Source: Streptomyces sp. SS1-1 (GTDB lineage Bacteria > Actinomycetota > Actinomycetes > Streptomycetales > Streptomycetaceae). From it: a stretch of 49,440 nucleotides of DNA. Positions within the stretch are counted from its first letter, which is position 1. Each line of letters opens with the position of its first letter. Positions 1-8,731 of the stretch are shown here, piece by piece. The position numbers and the translations under genes were made by a program. The DNA is taken from NCBI RefSeq assembly GCF_008973465.1, contig NZ_WBXN01000002.1, forward strand, positions 1-49,440, read 5' to 3'. The notes under the pieces are model-generated. The model did not search any database. It worked only from the letters and a program-made list of their open reading frames with translations, and had not been told where the DNA came from.

Positions 1-56
1 GAAAACCCCTCATACTGCCCGGGCGCTCTAGGTTGCGGCTCTGCCAAACGCATTGG

Positions 57-2570
57 TCAGGCTGATTCCCTTGGGGATGCCGCTTGCTCCTCCTGTCGGA
101 CAGCCTCGGGAACCATCTGGGCGTCGTTGGGCAGCTGCAAGGCGATAGGGTCCCACGGGGCCATCGGACCCTCGCCCCGCACCACGACCGTGTCACGGAA
201 GATCTGCTCGAGCAGGCCGGCCGCCTGCGGCTGCACCGCGCCCTGGCCCGAGATCAACCCGCGCAGGAACCAGCGGGGGCCGTCCACACCGACGAACCGC
301 ACGACCTGGAAACCACCCGTGCCGTCCGGCAGCTGCACCGGCACCTGGGCCCGCAGCTCCCAGCCGAGCGGGCCCTCGACCTCGTCGATGACGCCACCCT
401 GCTGGGTAATCTTGGAGGCGAGTTCCTCGCGCACCTCATCCCAAATGCCCTCACGCTTGGGGGCGGCGAACGCCTGCAGCTGAATGGCGCTGTCGCGCAG
501 CACGACCGTCGCCGCGACGATCGCGTCGCCCGCGACCTCCACCCGCAGCTCCATGCCGTCGACACCGGGCACGAGAAGCCCGCCCAGGTCCACCCGGCCG
601 ATTTCTGGGGACGTCGTCTCTTTGATGTCCCAGGGTCCGCGCGGACGGTCCGGCTTCCCCTTCTTTTTCCTTTCTCTGCTGGGTTGACTTTGAGGTTCTG
701 GGATGTCTTCCTGCGGAATCGAGGAGGCGAATACGGTCGTCTCGTCAATGCGAGTCTTCCGAATTGTTTCGCGCGTGATTCCTGTGGCTTGACTCAGGTC
801 AGCTCCACGCAAATCAGCCCCGTCAAGTTCCGCATCGGCGAGATTTACAGATTCCAGCTTGGTTTTTCGTAAGTCTGCCTCTTGCAGCTGTGATTTACTG
901 AGATCGACGCCCTTGATTGACAGGCCGGACAAATCTGCCTTCTTCAGAATGAGCGGAGCATCCCGAGGGCGAGGCATTACGAGCACGGCTCCGAGGGCTT
1001 TAAGAACACTGGGTGGCCTCTTTTCGCTGCCATATTCGGAGGATGGGCGGCGGATGTAGGAGCAGAGAGCTTCGATAATGTTGGGGATGCTATGCGGTAG
1101 TTCGTTTGCCAGTGTTTGAAGTTCGGTCACAGCGTGCGCTCGTTCTGACTCTTGATGAGAGCGGAGCCGGCGGATCTCTGCTGAGACGAGGAACTCGGTC
1201 GGCTGCGGAACAGCCGCCTGGGGCGTCGTTGTCGGGGTGGCAACGGCATCGGCTGCCGTGGAGCCCATGACTGAGACCCCTAGCGTTGCCAGGTAGGCAA
1301 CAGGGTCGATGTCGTCTCCCGCTGCGGCAGTCGTACGAACCTCGAAGTGCAGGTGCGGAGTCTCAGTGTTGCCGGTCGCGCCGCTCGAGCCGATCTTCTG
1401 CCCCATCATGACTGGGTTGCCCTGTTTCACCGAGATGGCCGAGAGATGGGCGTAGCAGCTGAAAGTGTCATCGTAGTGGTGCAGGGTGACTTGATAGCCG
1501 TAGCGGCCGTTCCATCCTGCTTGTACCACCCGTCCGGCCTGGATTGCTTTGACCGGGGTTCCGGTGGGAACGCTGAAGTCGATCCCGGGGTGGAGATCCG
1601 AGCGGATCATTTCCTTGTACTTCTTCGTGACAGGTCCATCGACGGGCAGTACGCCAGTTTTTGTGTTTCTGGAGAACCATCGGGGATGAGATTTGCGCGA
1701 TGCGTTCTGGTTGATATTTTCCGATGGCGCTTCTTCGTCTATTCCGAGCCGTTGCCTTGCGGCTAGCACCGATTCCATCTTTTGCTGGAGAGCCTTCAAC
1801 TGGCTCTCCAGGGACCTGCTTTTTTCTCGCTCGCGGTCCAATTCCGCTGCATGCTGCCTCTGGGCTTCATCTTGAGCTGCTGCATAGGCTTCGTTTTTTG
1901 CGGTTTTGAGCTTTTCTTGAAGGTCCTCGCAGCGTCGGACCGCGTCATCCCGCTCGGCCTCTGCCTGCCGCAGCTCGTCCGTCAGCTCGCTGATCTCTTC
2001 GGTCAGCTGGATCCGGCTTCGCTCGTACTGGGCGCGTTCCGACTGGAGCCTATCCAAAGCCTCGGATTTTACTGACTGGTCAGCAGAGGCTGCCTGCTCT
2101 AGAGCCCGGAACTTCTGTAGGACGCTATCCCGCTCCGCGCGAACTTCAACGAGCTCACTTCTGATCTGTGTGACCAGGCGTTCAGCTGACGCGAGTTCCT
2201 TCTGAACCGCTCTCGTCTGCTGCTCGAGCTCGAAGGCTTTGTATTCATAGGGCCGCGTGTCGCGGATGCAGTTGTAATACAGGCGTAAGGTGTCCGTCTG
2301 CATTTCTTCGGAGATTCCCCTGCCGTTTTTCTCCTTGAGAGCGGCGAAGAAGACGTCGAAGAAGGTCCGTGGAGGCCGGCGGTCGCCCGAAAGGAGACGC
2401 GATACCTGCGAGCTGGACAGGTCCACTGCGGACGCCAGTTCACTCAGGCCGTTGTAGCCACTGTGCTCGTAGAGATCACGCAACCGCATAACCAGAGCCA
2501 ACTCGGACCCTTTGACACCATCCTTGACGGCCTTCAGCTCCGGCTGCTGACCCTGGTCCTGCTCGCTCAC
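57..2570 (-). CDS. Mosaic protein: HTH, coiled coil, M23 peptidase, pentapeptide repeats, DUF3710
   Basis: About 837 residues from a GTG at 2570 preceded by CGGGGGA; an in-frame TTG at 2714 lacks a ribosome site. Modules in order: XRE-like helix-turn-helix (about 26-80), long Glu/Arg-rich coiled coil (about 110-275), LytM/M23 metallopeptidase with the zinc ligands HxxxD (H327, D331) and HLH (H406, H408), a helical segment and pentapeptide-like repeats (about 544-596), then a DUF3710 domain (about 644-835). M23 enzymes cleave peptidoglycan cross-links, but no signal peptide or membrane segment is visible, so export is unexplained. The DUF3710 end closely resembles the chromosomal housekeeping Streptomyces protein. 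There are TTA codons at Leu95 and about Leu567. Domain calls are firm; the role of the whole is unknown. Confidence 0.8.
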   Translation of the reverse strand: MSEQDQGQQPELKAVKDGVKGSELALVMRLRDLYEHSGYNGLSELASAVDLSSSQVSRLLSGDRRPPRTFFDVFFAALKEKNGRGISEEMQTDTLRLYYNCIRDTRPYEYKAFELEQQTRAVQKELASAERLVTQIRSELVEVRAERDSVLQKFRALEQAASADQSVKSEALDRLQSERAQYERSRIQLTEEISELTDELRQAEAERDDAVRRCEDLQEKLKTAKNEAYAAAQDEAQRQHAAELDREREKSRSLESQLKALQQKMESVLAARQRLGIDEEAPSENINQNASRKSHPRWFSRNTKTGVLPVDGPVTKKYKEMIRSDLHPGIDFSVPTGTPVKAIQAGRVVQAGWNGRYGYQVTLHHYDDTFSCYAHLSAISVKQGNPVMMGQKIGSSGATGNTETPHLHFEVRTTAAAGDDIDPVAYLATLGVSVMGSTAADAVATPTTTPQAAVPQPTEFLVSAEIRRLRSHQESERAHAVTELQTLANELPHSIPNIIEALCSYIRRPSSEYGSEKRPPSVLKALGAVLVMPRPRDAPLILKKADLSGLSIKGVDLSKSQLQEADLRKTKLESVNLADAELDGADLRGADLSQATGITRETIRKTRIDETTVFASSIPQEDIPEPQSQPSRERKKKGKPDRPRGPWDIKETTSPEIGRVDLGGLLVPGVDGMELRVEVAGDAIVAATVVLRDSAIQLQAFAAPKREGIWDEVREELASKITQQGGVIDEVEGPLGWELRAQVPVQLPDGTGGFQVVRFVGVDGPRWFLRGLISGQGAVQPQAAGLLEQIFRDTVVVRGEGPMAPWDPIALQLPNDAQMVPEAVRQEEQAASPRESA

Positions 2571-2797
2571 GTGTCCCCCGAGTGGTCCGTTGCCTTCATG
2601 GCAATCGTCCCACTTTGCCGAAGGTCTGACGGTGCGTCTTCTGGCAAGACCCTTGAGAACTCGAAGCTGATGGGGCCGCCGCGCGCTGGACCCTGACCGA
2701 TCAGGGTTCGTCAAGCGTGCGCGGAACGATGGAGCCCTGCCCGCCCCTGCCCTGCCAGAGCCTCGGGCGGACAGGGCTCCCCGGCCGAAGGATGCTC

Positions 2798-3031
2798 ATG
2801 CACATCGACCTGTCCGCCATTGTCGTCCTCGTTCTTGGAGGACTGGCCGTCTACGTCGCGTACAAGAAGCCCGAACTGGGGACCCCCCTCGGGCTGGGCG
2901 CCGTCATCATCACCCTCCTCGTCCTCCTCCTCCAGAGTCAGGACAGCCCCTCCACGGACTCCCAGGACAACAAGAGCCCGCAGACCTCAGGGCAGACGTG
3001 CTCGGCGGACGAGGACCGTATGCCGAGCTGA
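2798..3031 (+). CDS. Small membrane protein
   Basis: 77 residues. The ATG at 2798 is preferred over the ATG at 2792 because GAAGG at 2788 is well spaced for it. Two hydrophobic segments (about 5-19 and 27-44) are separated by a short loop with KKPELG, followed by a polar Ser/Asp/Gln tail. Small two-helix proteins of this type are common in Streptomyces plasmids and integrative elements, but no function is assigned. It is divergent from the mosaic gene and ends just before a strong hairpin. Confidence 0.6.
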   Translation: MHIDLSAIVVLVLGGLAVYVAYKKPELGTPLGLGAVIITLLVLLLQSQDSPSTDSQDNKSPQTSGQTCSADEDRMPS

Positions 3032-3068
3032 CCGGGACCCGACCGAGGGTCCTTCCATCCGTGCCCCA

Positions 3069-3112
3069 AAGCGGAGGGGGCTGCCGGCGTCAGCAGGCAG
3101 CCCCCTCCGCTT
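3069..3112. terminator. Strong hairpin terminator
   Basis: Perfect 17-bp inverted repeat with a 10-base loop (arms 3069-3085 and 3096-3112). It lies 38 bases after the small membrane protein gene. There is no long T tract, as usual in Streptomyces. Confidence 0.75.
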
Positions 3113-3182
3113 GCATAAGCTACGCAACCACATCGCCCACCACGAGGGCATCTGGCCCTGAAGCTTAAGACCACCGCGATCC

Positions 3183-3211
3183 TGTTCGGCATGGCATTGC
3201 CATGCCGAACA
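3183..3211. promoter_or_regulatory. 13-bp inverted repeat, operator or terminator
   Basis: Arms 3183-3195 and 3199-3211 are perfect complements around a 3-base loop, with half-site TGTTCGGCATGGC. It lies beyond the end of the leftward gene that stops at 3317, so it may end that operon. The tight symmetry would also fit a regulator site. Confidence 0.55.
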
Positions 3212-3316
3212 AGGTACGGTGGAGGCGAAGCTAGCTGCCGCGGGCGGCTAGAAGTGGAGCCAGGTGACCTGGGGCAGACCGGGAGCCTGGCTCGGCGTCT
3301 GTCTGGGCCCTTCCTT

Positions 3317-3892
3317 TCAGCAGTCGGTGTTCACATCGATGTCCATGAGGGCTTGACCCAACATGTCCGTGTAGCGGCTGTCTCCTTGTCGCTGGTCCCG
3401 GACGGCCCCGGCGACGATGTCTGAGATCCACAGAAGCGGTTCCGTTGCACCGGGACGATGCTCCGCGCGCATCTGAGTGCCCTTGGGCAGCACGGTCTGC
3501 CGGGCCGTGGCGACGGTTCGGATGTCGCGCGCGTTGAGTTCCTTTTCCCGGGCTTCCAGGCAGAGGTGGGAAACCCCGAAGCCGTGCAGCTCGAAGATGA
3601 GTGTGCTCAGGCACTTGCTGCGTGCTCGTTCCTGCTTGCGCCTGGGAACAGGAGAGCCGACCGAAACGATGTGCAGGCCGTCCTGGTCGGCGACCGCCTG
3701 GGCGGCCTTCATGCGTTCCTTACGGTCCATCTCGCTCCAGTGGAGCTTGGCCGTGTCGCGCGGGCCTTTCAGACGGCGCATGGTGTGTCGGGCGGCGTCG
3801 GTGACAGCAGGGTCAAGGATCGTGGCCGCGATGATGTAGAAGCCGGCCGAGTCGTGCTCGAGGAAGGATTCGTCGAGCCAGGCGGTCTTCAT
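3317..3892 (-). CDS. Conserved-looking protein of unknown function (DUF3800-like start)
   Basis: 191 residues from ATG 3892. The open frame extends upstream to 4156, but composition there is out of character. The N-terminus MKTAWLDESF recalls the acidic LDES start of DUF3800 proteins, which may have an RNase H-like fold. A conserved-looking LHWSEMDRKERMKAA segment and a late WISDIVAGAVRD segment follow. The family match is from memory and weak. It is the last gene of the leftward replication block, 52 bases after the upstream gene, with palindrome GAGGTCACCTC at 3941-3951 just upstream. Confidence 0.55.
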   Translation of the reverse strand: MKTAWLDESFLEHDSAGFYIIAATILDPAVTDAARHTMRRLKGPRDTAKLHWSEMDRKERMKAAQAVADQDGLHIVSVGSPVPRRKQERARSKCLSTLIFELHGFGVSHLCLEAREKELNARDIRTVATARQTVLPKGTQMRAEHRPGATEPLLWISDIVAGAVRDQRQGDSRYTDMLGQALMDIDVNTDC

Positions 3893-3944
3893 CTCATCGC
3901 TGTTGTGGGTACGTGTACGTTCCCCCCGCGGATCACGTATGAGG

Positions 3945-4817
3945 TCACCTCCCCTGCCGAGCGGCACGGGCCGCGGGCTTCTTTGTCTGGGTGTGCTCCG
4001 GCTTGGCCGCGCTGCCGCCGTTGAGCTTGGTGGCAGCCTGCTTCCGGGGCTTGCGCGGCCGCATCGGGGCAGTGCGCTGGTATTGGTAGGCCATGGTGAC
4101 GCCGCTGGGTGCGAGAGGGGCTTTGGTGTACTGAGGACGACGCTCGACCAGGCCAAGGTCCAGCAGTTTCTTCAGTCCACGCTCGTGGGTGTCTGGCGAC
4201 CAGCCGTACCAGTCCGGTGCTCTCTCCGCAGGGAACTTCGACCAGTTCTTCTCCCGCAGGACCACCAGCAGCAGGGCCAGGGCGGGAAGGTCAATCTGCT
4301 CGTCGTAGCCCTTGGTCCAGAACGCGGCCGGGATCTGCAGGTAGAGGTCCTGCTCCGACTGCCCCACCGGCCTCTCGTAGGGGGCCCCGCTGCCGTCCTC
4401 TCGCAGCAGGGTCACGGTGATCATCGTCCCCTTGCGCGTGCAGGTGATCAGGTTGCGCTCCTGCAGCCGGCGCAGGGCGCGCCATGCTCCGGTACGTGCA
4501 GCCTGATCGGTGGCGGTCCGGTCGATGTCCATCATCCGTGCCCATACGGCGCTGTCATGCCTGGTCGACCAGCCGTCCGTACCGTTGCTGCAAGCGGCCA
4601 CGATCAGCAGGTATGCCTTCAGCCCGCGCAGGTCACGACCGGTCACGAAGTCGCGGAGCGGCCCGTGCCGGCTCGTGGAACCTCTCGGAGCCTGCACGAA
4701 CGTCTTACGCAAGGGCACGTTGGCGCGGATCGAGCGCTTGAGGATCTCCGTCCGGGTGTCCCGGCCTGTCGCCTTGGCTATCTGTATGTCCCGCTCAGCG
4801 GGCGAAGTCGTCTTCAT
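3945..4817 (-). CDS. Winged-helix plasmid protein, possible replication accessory
   Basis: 290 residues from ATG 4817. The central part alternates helix and strand like two winged-helix units: GAWRALRRLQERNLITCTRK (about 105-124), then a stretch ending ERGLKKLLDLGLVERRP (about 212-228). The tail is basic and Ala/Lys/Arg-rich, as in DNA-binding proteins. It sits directly downstream of the Tpg-like gene with a 16-bp palindrome 25 bases before its start. No enzyme motif is seen. A replication or regulatory role is inferred only from the folds and position. Confidence 0.6.
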   Translation of the reverse strand: MKTTSPAERDIQIAKATGRDTRTEILKRSIRANVPLRKTFVQAPRGSTSRHGPLRDFVTGRDLRGLKAYLLIVAACSNGTDGWSTRHDSAVWARMMDIDRTATDQAARTGAWRALRRLQERNLITCTRKGTMITVTLLREDGSGAPYERPVGQSEQDLYLQIPAAFWTKGYDEQIDLPALALLLVVLREKNWSKFPAERAPDWYGWSPDTHERGLKKLLDLGLVERRPQYTKAPLAPSGVTMAYQYQRTAPMRPRKPRKQAATKLNGGSAAKPEHTQTKKPAARAARQGR

Positions 4818-4841
4818 GCCGCAGAAGTTAGACGCTTCGAC

Positions 4842-4857
4842 CGGTTGAGCTCAACCG
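4842..4857. promoter_or_regulatory. 16-bp perfect palindrome, candidate operator
   Basis: CGGTTGAGCTCAACCG lies 25 bp upstream of the gene starting at 4817, in a 258-base gap otherwise without recognisable features. The position suits a repressor site for that gene. Confidence 0.5.
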
Positions 4858-5075
4858 ATTCAGCGTCCAGCAGCCTGGACGTGTGAGCGGGTGTATGAGA
4901 GAGCCAAGTGAGAGATCAATGTGAGAGAACAACCTGGAACGACAGTGTAAGGACAGTTGGGATCGGGGACGTTCCAGCCTTCCGACCTGCACGCGCTGCA
5001 GTGCTTGAGTCGGTGCCACGGCGCGCGGTGCCGACCACTTCGTCTTTCGCAACCAGCCCGAAAATCAGGCCCCGG

Positions 5076-5651
5076 TCATGCGGCGAAACCGATGTTGGTG
5101 ACGTACTCGTACTGGCCCCATTCGGAGCCGAGGTCTACCGCCGCGTCGCTGACCCACGCGTCGTCCAGGGCTTGGTCGTCGTCGTTGGCCCAGGCTTGGA
5201 CGATCCGGTCCCAGTGGCGGACGTTGAGGCTGCGGTACGACACCACTCGCTGGCGGGGCCGGTCGACCTGGGACTGGTTGACGGGGTGGAACTCCACGCG
5301 GGTGCCGCGCCCTTCGCGGTTGAGGCGGGCGAGCAGGTAGCGGGCCACGTTGTGGCGGCGCACGGTGCGGTAAGCCTGCTCGACGCGTTCGAGGTTCTTC
5401 CTCAAGGGTGTGCGCGTGCCGTCCAGCCAGGCTCGCAGGGTGTGGTCGGTGACGGTCAGGCCGGCGGCGCGGGCTGCGGCGCGGGCGTGGTCAGTGCGGG
5501 TGAGGTAGTGCAGGCGGGCGAGGAGGCCTCGCCGGGTGGTGATCGGGGTGGCGATGTAGCCGGCGAGGGCGTCCAGCTGGCGGGCGACGGCTTCGTGGCC
5601 TTTGAGGCCGCTGGCGCCGTACTTGCCGAACTCGATGTTCCGCTCAGGCAT
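5076..5651 (-). CDS. tpg: Tpg-like telomere terminal protein
   Basis: 191 residues, close to the usual 185 of Streptomyces Tpg, which is covalently attached to 5' ends and primes end patching. It has the expected plan: a helix-turn-helix (about 58-90, including LRAWLDGTRTPLRKNLERVE), a basic stretch, then a C-terminal domain with TRVEFHP and QSQVDRPRQRVVSYRSLNVR. It lies 96 bases downstream of the Tap-like gene in the same direction, matching the known tap-tpg order. The sequence differs considerably from chromosomal Tpg as recalled, so this is family-level only. A plain DNA-binding regulator is the alternative. Confidence 0.6.
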   Translation of the reverse strand: MPERNIEFGKYGASGLKGHEAVARQLDALAGYIATPITTRRGLLARLHYLTRTDHARAAARAAGLTVTDHTLRAWLDGTRTPLRKNLERVEQAYRTVRRHNVARYLLARLNREGRGTRVEFHPVNQSQVDRPRQRVVSYRSLNVRHWDRIVQAWANDDDQALDDAWVSDAAVDLGSEWGQYEYVTNIGFAA

Positions 5652-5747
5652 CTTTTCCAGTCCTCGGGTTACGGATCACTGTACGGGGCTGTGGGGGGCG
5701 ATCGTCCGGCCCGGCGAGGGAATTGACGCCGGGCTGGGTGATCGGCG

Positions 5748-7277
5748 CTAGGAGGGCCTTGCAGGGGGCTGCGTGGCCTGGTCCTGGTCGTTGCCGACGG
5801 TGTAGACGTCCTTGAGCTTCACCTCGGTGACGCCGCGGCCCTCGGGGAACACTGCGCGCCAGTCGCCGATGACGTGGAGTTCGTCGGTGCCCATCGCGCG
5901 TACGACCATGAGGCCTTCGTCGTAGGCGCGGTGGGCCTTCCACCACAGGTTCGCGAAGGCTTGGGAGCGGATGAGGTGCATCCAGTCGGTGCGGTACAGC
6001 TCCCGGTTGTAGTTCGACTCCCCCAGTGTGGAGACGAACTTCGAGTACATCGCTTTGACGTACTCCAGCGTCACGTCGTCGTTGTCGGTGATCGCCCGGT
6101 CCCGGGCATCCTTGAGGGCGATGCGGAACTTCTCCAGCAGCCCCTCTGTGGCCCCCGAGGTCCATGACTCGTGGATCTGCGGTGAGTCGCACAGCCCGTA
6201 CTTCGGGCCCGCCAGGCGCAGCAGGAGGCGCAGTGTCGGTTCGGTCACCCACAGCGGGCCGGGCTCGTCTCGGCTGCCGATCGGGTTGGGCAACACCGCG
6301 TCGTGCTCCCAGGCTGGCGGGGTGATCAGGTGGACGCCGGCGCGGCGCCGGTCGTGGTGGTCACCGGTGGAGTGCTCCAGCTGCCCGATCGGCAGGTGCG
6401 TCTTGAGCGCGGACAGGTAGGCGCCGTTGATGTCGAGCGCGGCCACCTCGTGCTCGCCCACGGGCAGTTCGGGGCGGGTCCACTTCGGTCGGGCCTCCCA
6501 GACCTGGTCGGCCCCACGGGCGGTCTGCTTGCGCAGGACGTCGGGCAGCCACGGGTGGGCGACCACGTCGTAGCGGCCGCCCTTGCGGCTGTGGTCGAGC
6601 AGTGCCATCGCGTCCGGGATCGCCCGCTTCACCAGCGCGGCCGTCGCCGCGTCGACATCGCCGGCGTGTTCGGCGAGCGCGACCGCGACCGCGGAGCCGA
6701 TCAGGTCGGGCGAGTCGGATGCCGCCTGCACCCGGCGGCCGACGGGCACGACCTTAACGCCGCGCGCCGCCCGGCTTCGTTGCCCAGTGGACGCCGGCTG
6801 CCGCAGCTTCACAGGGGGCGCGGGCTGCTCCAGCTGCGTGGGCTCAGCCGTGGCGCACTCGGCAGGGTCTAGATGCTGCGGGTATCCCGCGACCTGGTGG
6901 CGGGCCGGCTGCCCGCACAGCACGCACGGTTGAGGCACGGGCAGGGCGTCGGCGTCGTCCGTGCCGGTCTCGTCTGCCTCCGCTGGGCTGTGGCCTGCGG
7001 GTTCGGCTTGGGGTATCTCCGCAGCCGCGGAGGCGTCCAGCTTGGTGCGGGCTCCCTCGAGGAAATACGCGTACTTCTCGCGCGCTTCGCCGCTCGGGTC
7101 CCGCCCGGACTCCCAGCCTGCGACCGTGGACGGGCTGACGCCCAAGGCCTGCGCTAGCTGGGCGCGTGAGAGGTTCAGTCCCTCACGCCGTGCGCGCCGC
7201 TCCTGGGCAGGCGGGAGCGGGATGAGGCCGGGCGATGTGGACGCGAGCAACGCGTCAATGGCCTGGAAAGCGCTCAT
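5748..7277 (-). CDS. tap: Tap-like telomere-associated protein with polymerase-like motifs
   Basis: 509 residues from ATG 7277, with GGAAGGGA six bases upstream. An XRE-type HTH (about 18-75) begins with the IDALLA and PLPPAQERRARRE pattern typical of Tap. A CxxC zinc knuckle follows (about 118-141), then a low-complexity linker. The C-terminal half carries HEVAALDINGAYLSALK (about 276-292), VKAMYSKFVSTLGES (about 407-421) and RAMGTDELHVIGD (about 460-472). These resemble family B polymerase motifs A, B and C in order. Tap binds telomeres and recruits Tpg. Shorter than S. coelicolor Tap (about 740). It starts 20 bases after the helicase stop and precedes tpg. Confidence 0.65.
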   Translation of the reverse strand: MSAFQAIDALLASTSPGLIPLPPAQERRARREGLNLSRAQLAQALGVSPSTVAGWESGRDPSGEAREKYAYFLEGARTKLDASAAAEIPQAEPAGHSPAEADETGTDDADALPVPQPCVLCGQPARHQVAGYPQHLDPAECATAEPTQLEQPAPPVKLRQPASTGQRSRAARGVKVVPVGRRVQAASDSPDLIGSAVAVALAEHAGDVDAATAALVKRAIPDAMALLDHSRKGGRYDVVAHPWLPDVLRKQTARGADQVWEARPKWTRPELPVGEHEVAALDINGAYLSALKTHLPIGQLEHSTGDHHDRRRAGVHLITPPAWEHDAVLPNPIGSRDEPGPLWVTEPTLRLLLRLAGPKYGLCDSPQIHESWTSGATEGLLEKFRIALKDARDRAITDNDDVTLEYVKAMYSKFVSTLGESNYNRELYRTDWMHLIRSQAFANLWWKAHRAYDEGLMVVRAMGTDELHVIGDWRAVFPEGRGVTEVKLKDVYTVGNDQDQATQPPARPS

Positions 7278-7297
7278 CGTCTGTCCCTTCCGGTTGG

Positions 7298-8659
7298 TCA
7301 CGTCTGCGCCATGTCGACGAAGCGGCTGTAGTGGCCCTGGAAGGCGACCGTGATGGTGGCGGTCGGCCCGTTGCGGTGCTTTCCGACGATGAAGTCGGCT
7401 TCGCCCGCGCGGGGTGACTCTTTGTCGTAGGCGTCCTCGCGGTGCAGGAGGATGACCATGTCCGCGTCGTTCTCGATGGCGCCGGATTCACGCAGGTCCG
7501 AGACGACCGGCTTTTTATCCTCGCGCTGCTCGGATCCACGGTTGAGCTGCGAGAGAGCGATGACCGGGACACGAAGGCTCTTAGCGAGCAGCTTCAGTCC
7601 GCGGGACATGGCGGCTACCTCTTCCTGGCGAGAGACACCGCGTCGGCTGGCCGGGGTCAGGAGCTGGAGGTAGTCGACGATGACCAGGTCCAGGCCGCCA
7701 CGGGAGGCGATGCGGTGGGCGCGGGTGCGGATGTCGGCGACGCTCAGGCCGGGGGAGTCGTCGACGTGGAAGACGGCGCTGCCGATGTCGGGCAGCCGCC
7801 GGCCGATGCGCCGCCAGTCGTCATCGGTGACGGTGCCGCCGCGCAGGTGGTGCAGGCCCACACGGGCCTCTGCGGACAGCAGACGCATACCGATTTCGTC
7901 CTCGCTCATTTCCAGCGAGAAGAACGCGACGCTCAGGCCATGCTCGATGGCTGCTGCGCGGGCGAAGTCCAGGGCTGCGGTGGACTTGCCCATGGCAGGG
8001 CGGGCGGCGAGGACGATGAGCTGGCCGGGCTGCCAGCCCTTGGTGAGGGAGTCCAGGTCGGTGAAGCCGGTGGGTACGCCTGTGATCTCGTCGTCGGAGA
8101 GGGTGCCGATCTGGTCGACGACTCGTTCGAGGATGCTGGAGATGGGATTGCCGGTGGTGGTGCCGGTGCGGGCCTCGATGGCTTCCAGCAGATCGCTCTG
8201 CGCCTTGGCCACGATGTCGTCCAGTTCGCCCTCGGCGCTGTAGCCGAGCTGGGCGATGCGGGTGCCGGCCTCGGTGAGGCGACGCAGTACGGCTTGCTCG
8301 CGGACGATCTGCGCGTAGTACTCGGCATTCGCAGCGGTGGGCACGGCCTGCACGAGAGTGTGCAGGTAGCCGGGGCCGCCGATCTTGTTGATCTCGCCGC
8401 GCTTGGTGAGTTCGGCGGCAACAGTGATCGGGTCGGCGGGCTCGCCCTTGGCGTAGATGTCCACGATCGCGCCGTAGATCGTCTCGTGCGCAGGCCGGTA
8501 GAAGTCGGCGGCGCCAATCAGGTCGGTGACTTCGCCAATAGCGTCCTTGGACAGCAGCATGCCACCCAGGACGGACTGTTCGGCGTCGAGATCGTGTGGC
8601 GGCATGCGGTCGAGGCTGGCCTCGGGCGAAACGGCGGGGCTAGGTACGGTGATGGTCAC
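7298..8659 (-). CDS. dnaB: Replicative DNA helicase, DnaB family (Rep2-like)
   Basis: 453 residues, the usual length for DnaB. GTG start with AAGGAG upstream. The N-terminal domain (about 20-130) begins PPHDLDAEQSVLGGML, followed by the RecA-like domain with Walker A ARPAMGKST (219-227), Walker B VIVDY (326-330) and the sensor region SQLNRGSEQREDK. It unwinds DNA at the fork. In linear plasmid pSLA2 a DnaB-like Rep2 is encoded next to Rep1, and this pair has the same order. No defect is seen, so it is probably an active plasmid-specific helicase alongside the chromosomal one. Confidence 0.95.
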   Translation of the reverse strand: MTITVPSPAVSPEASLDRMPPHDLDAEQSVLGGMLLSKDAIGEVTDLIGAADFYRPAHETIYGAIVDIYAKGEPADPITVAAELTKRGEINKIGGPGYLHTLVQAVPTAANAEYYAQIVREQAVLRRLTEAGTRIAQLGYSAEGELDDIVAKAQSDLLEAIEARTGTTTGNPISSILERVVDQIGTLSDDEITGVPTGFTDLDSLTKGWQPGQLIVLAARPAMGKSTAALDFARAAAIEHGLSVAFFSLEMSEDEIGMRLLSAEARVGLHHLRGGTVTDDDWRRIGRRLPDIGSAVFHVDDSPGLSVADIRTRAHRIASRGGLDLVIVDYLQLLTPASRRGVSRQEEVAAMSRGLKLLAKSLRVPVIALSQLNRGSEQREDKKPVVSDLRESGAIENDADMVILLHREDAYDKESPRAGEADFIVGKHRNGPTATITVAFQGHYSRFVDMAQT

Positions 8660-8731
8660 GGATCTCCTTCGGTCCGTCGCGTCCGGGGCAGGGAGGTCAA
8701 ACCAGGCCCCGGACGCTGCTGTGTACCGGGG

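Noticed and set aside
1..56. Telomere or terminal inverted repeat at the window start
   Set aside because: No foldback palindromes of the Streptomyces type and no match to the right end of the window.
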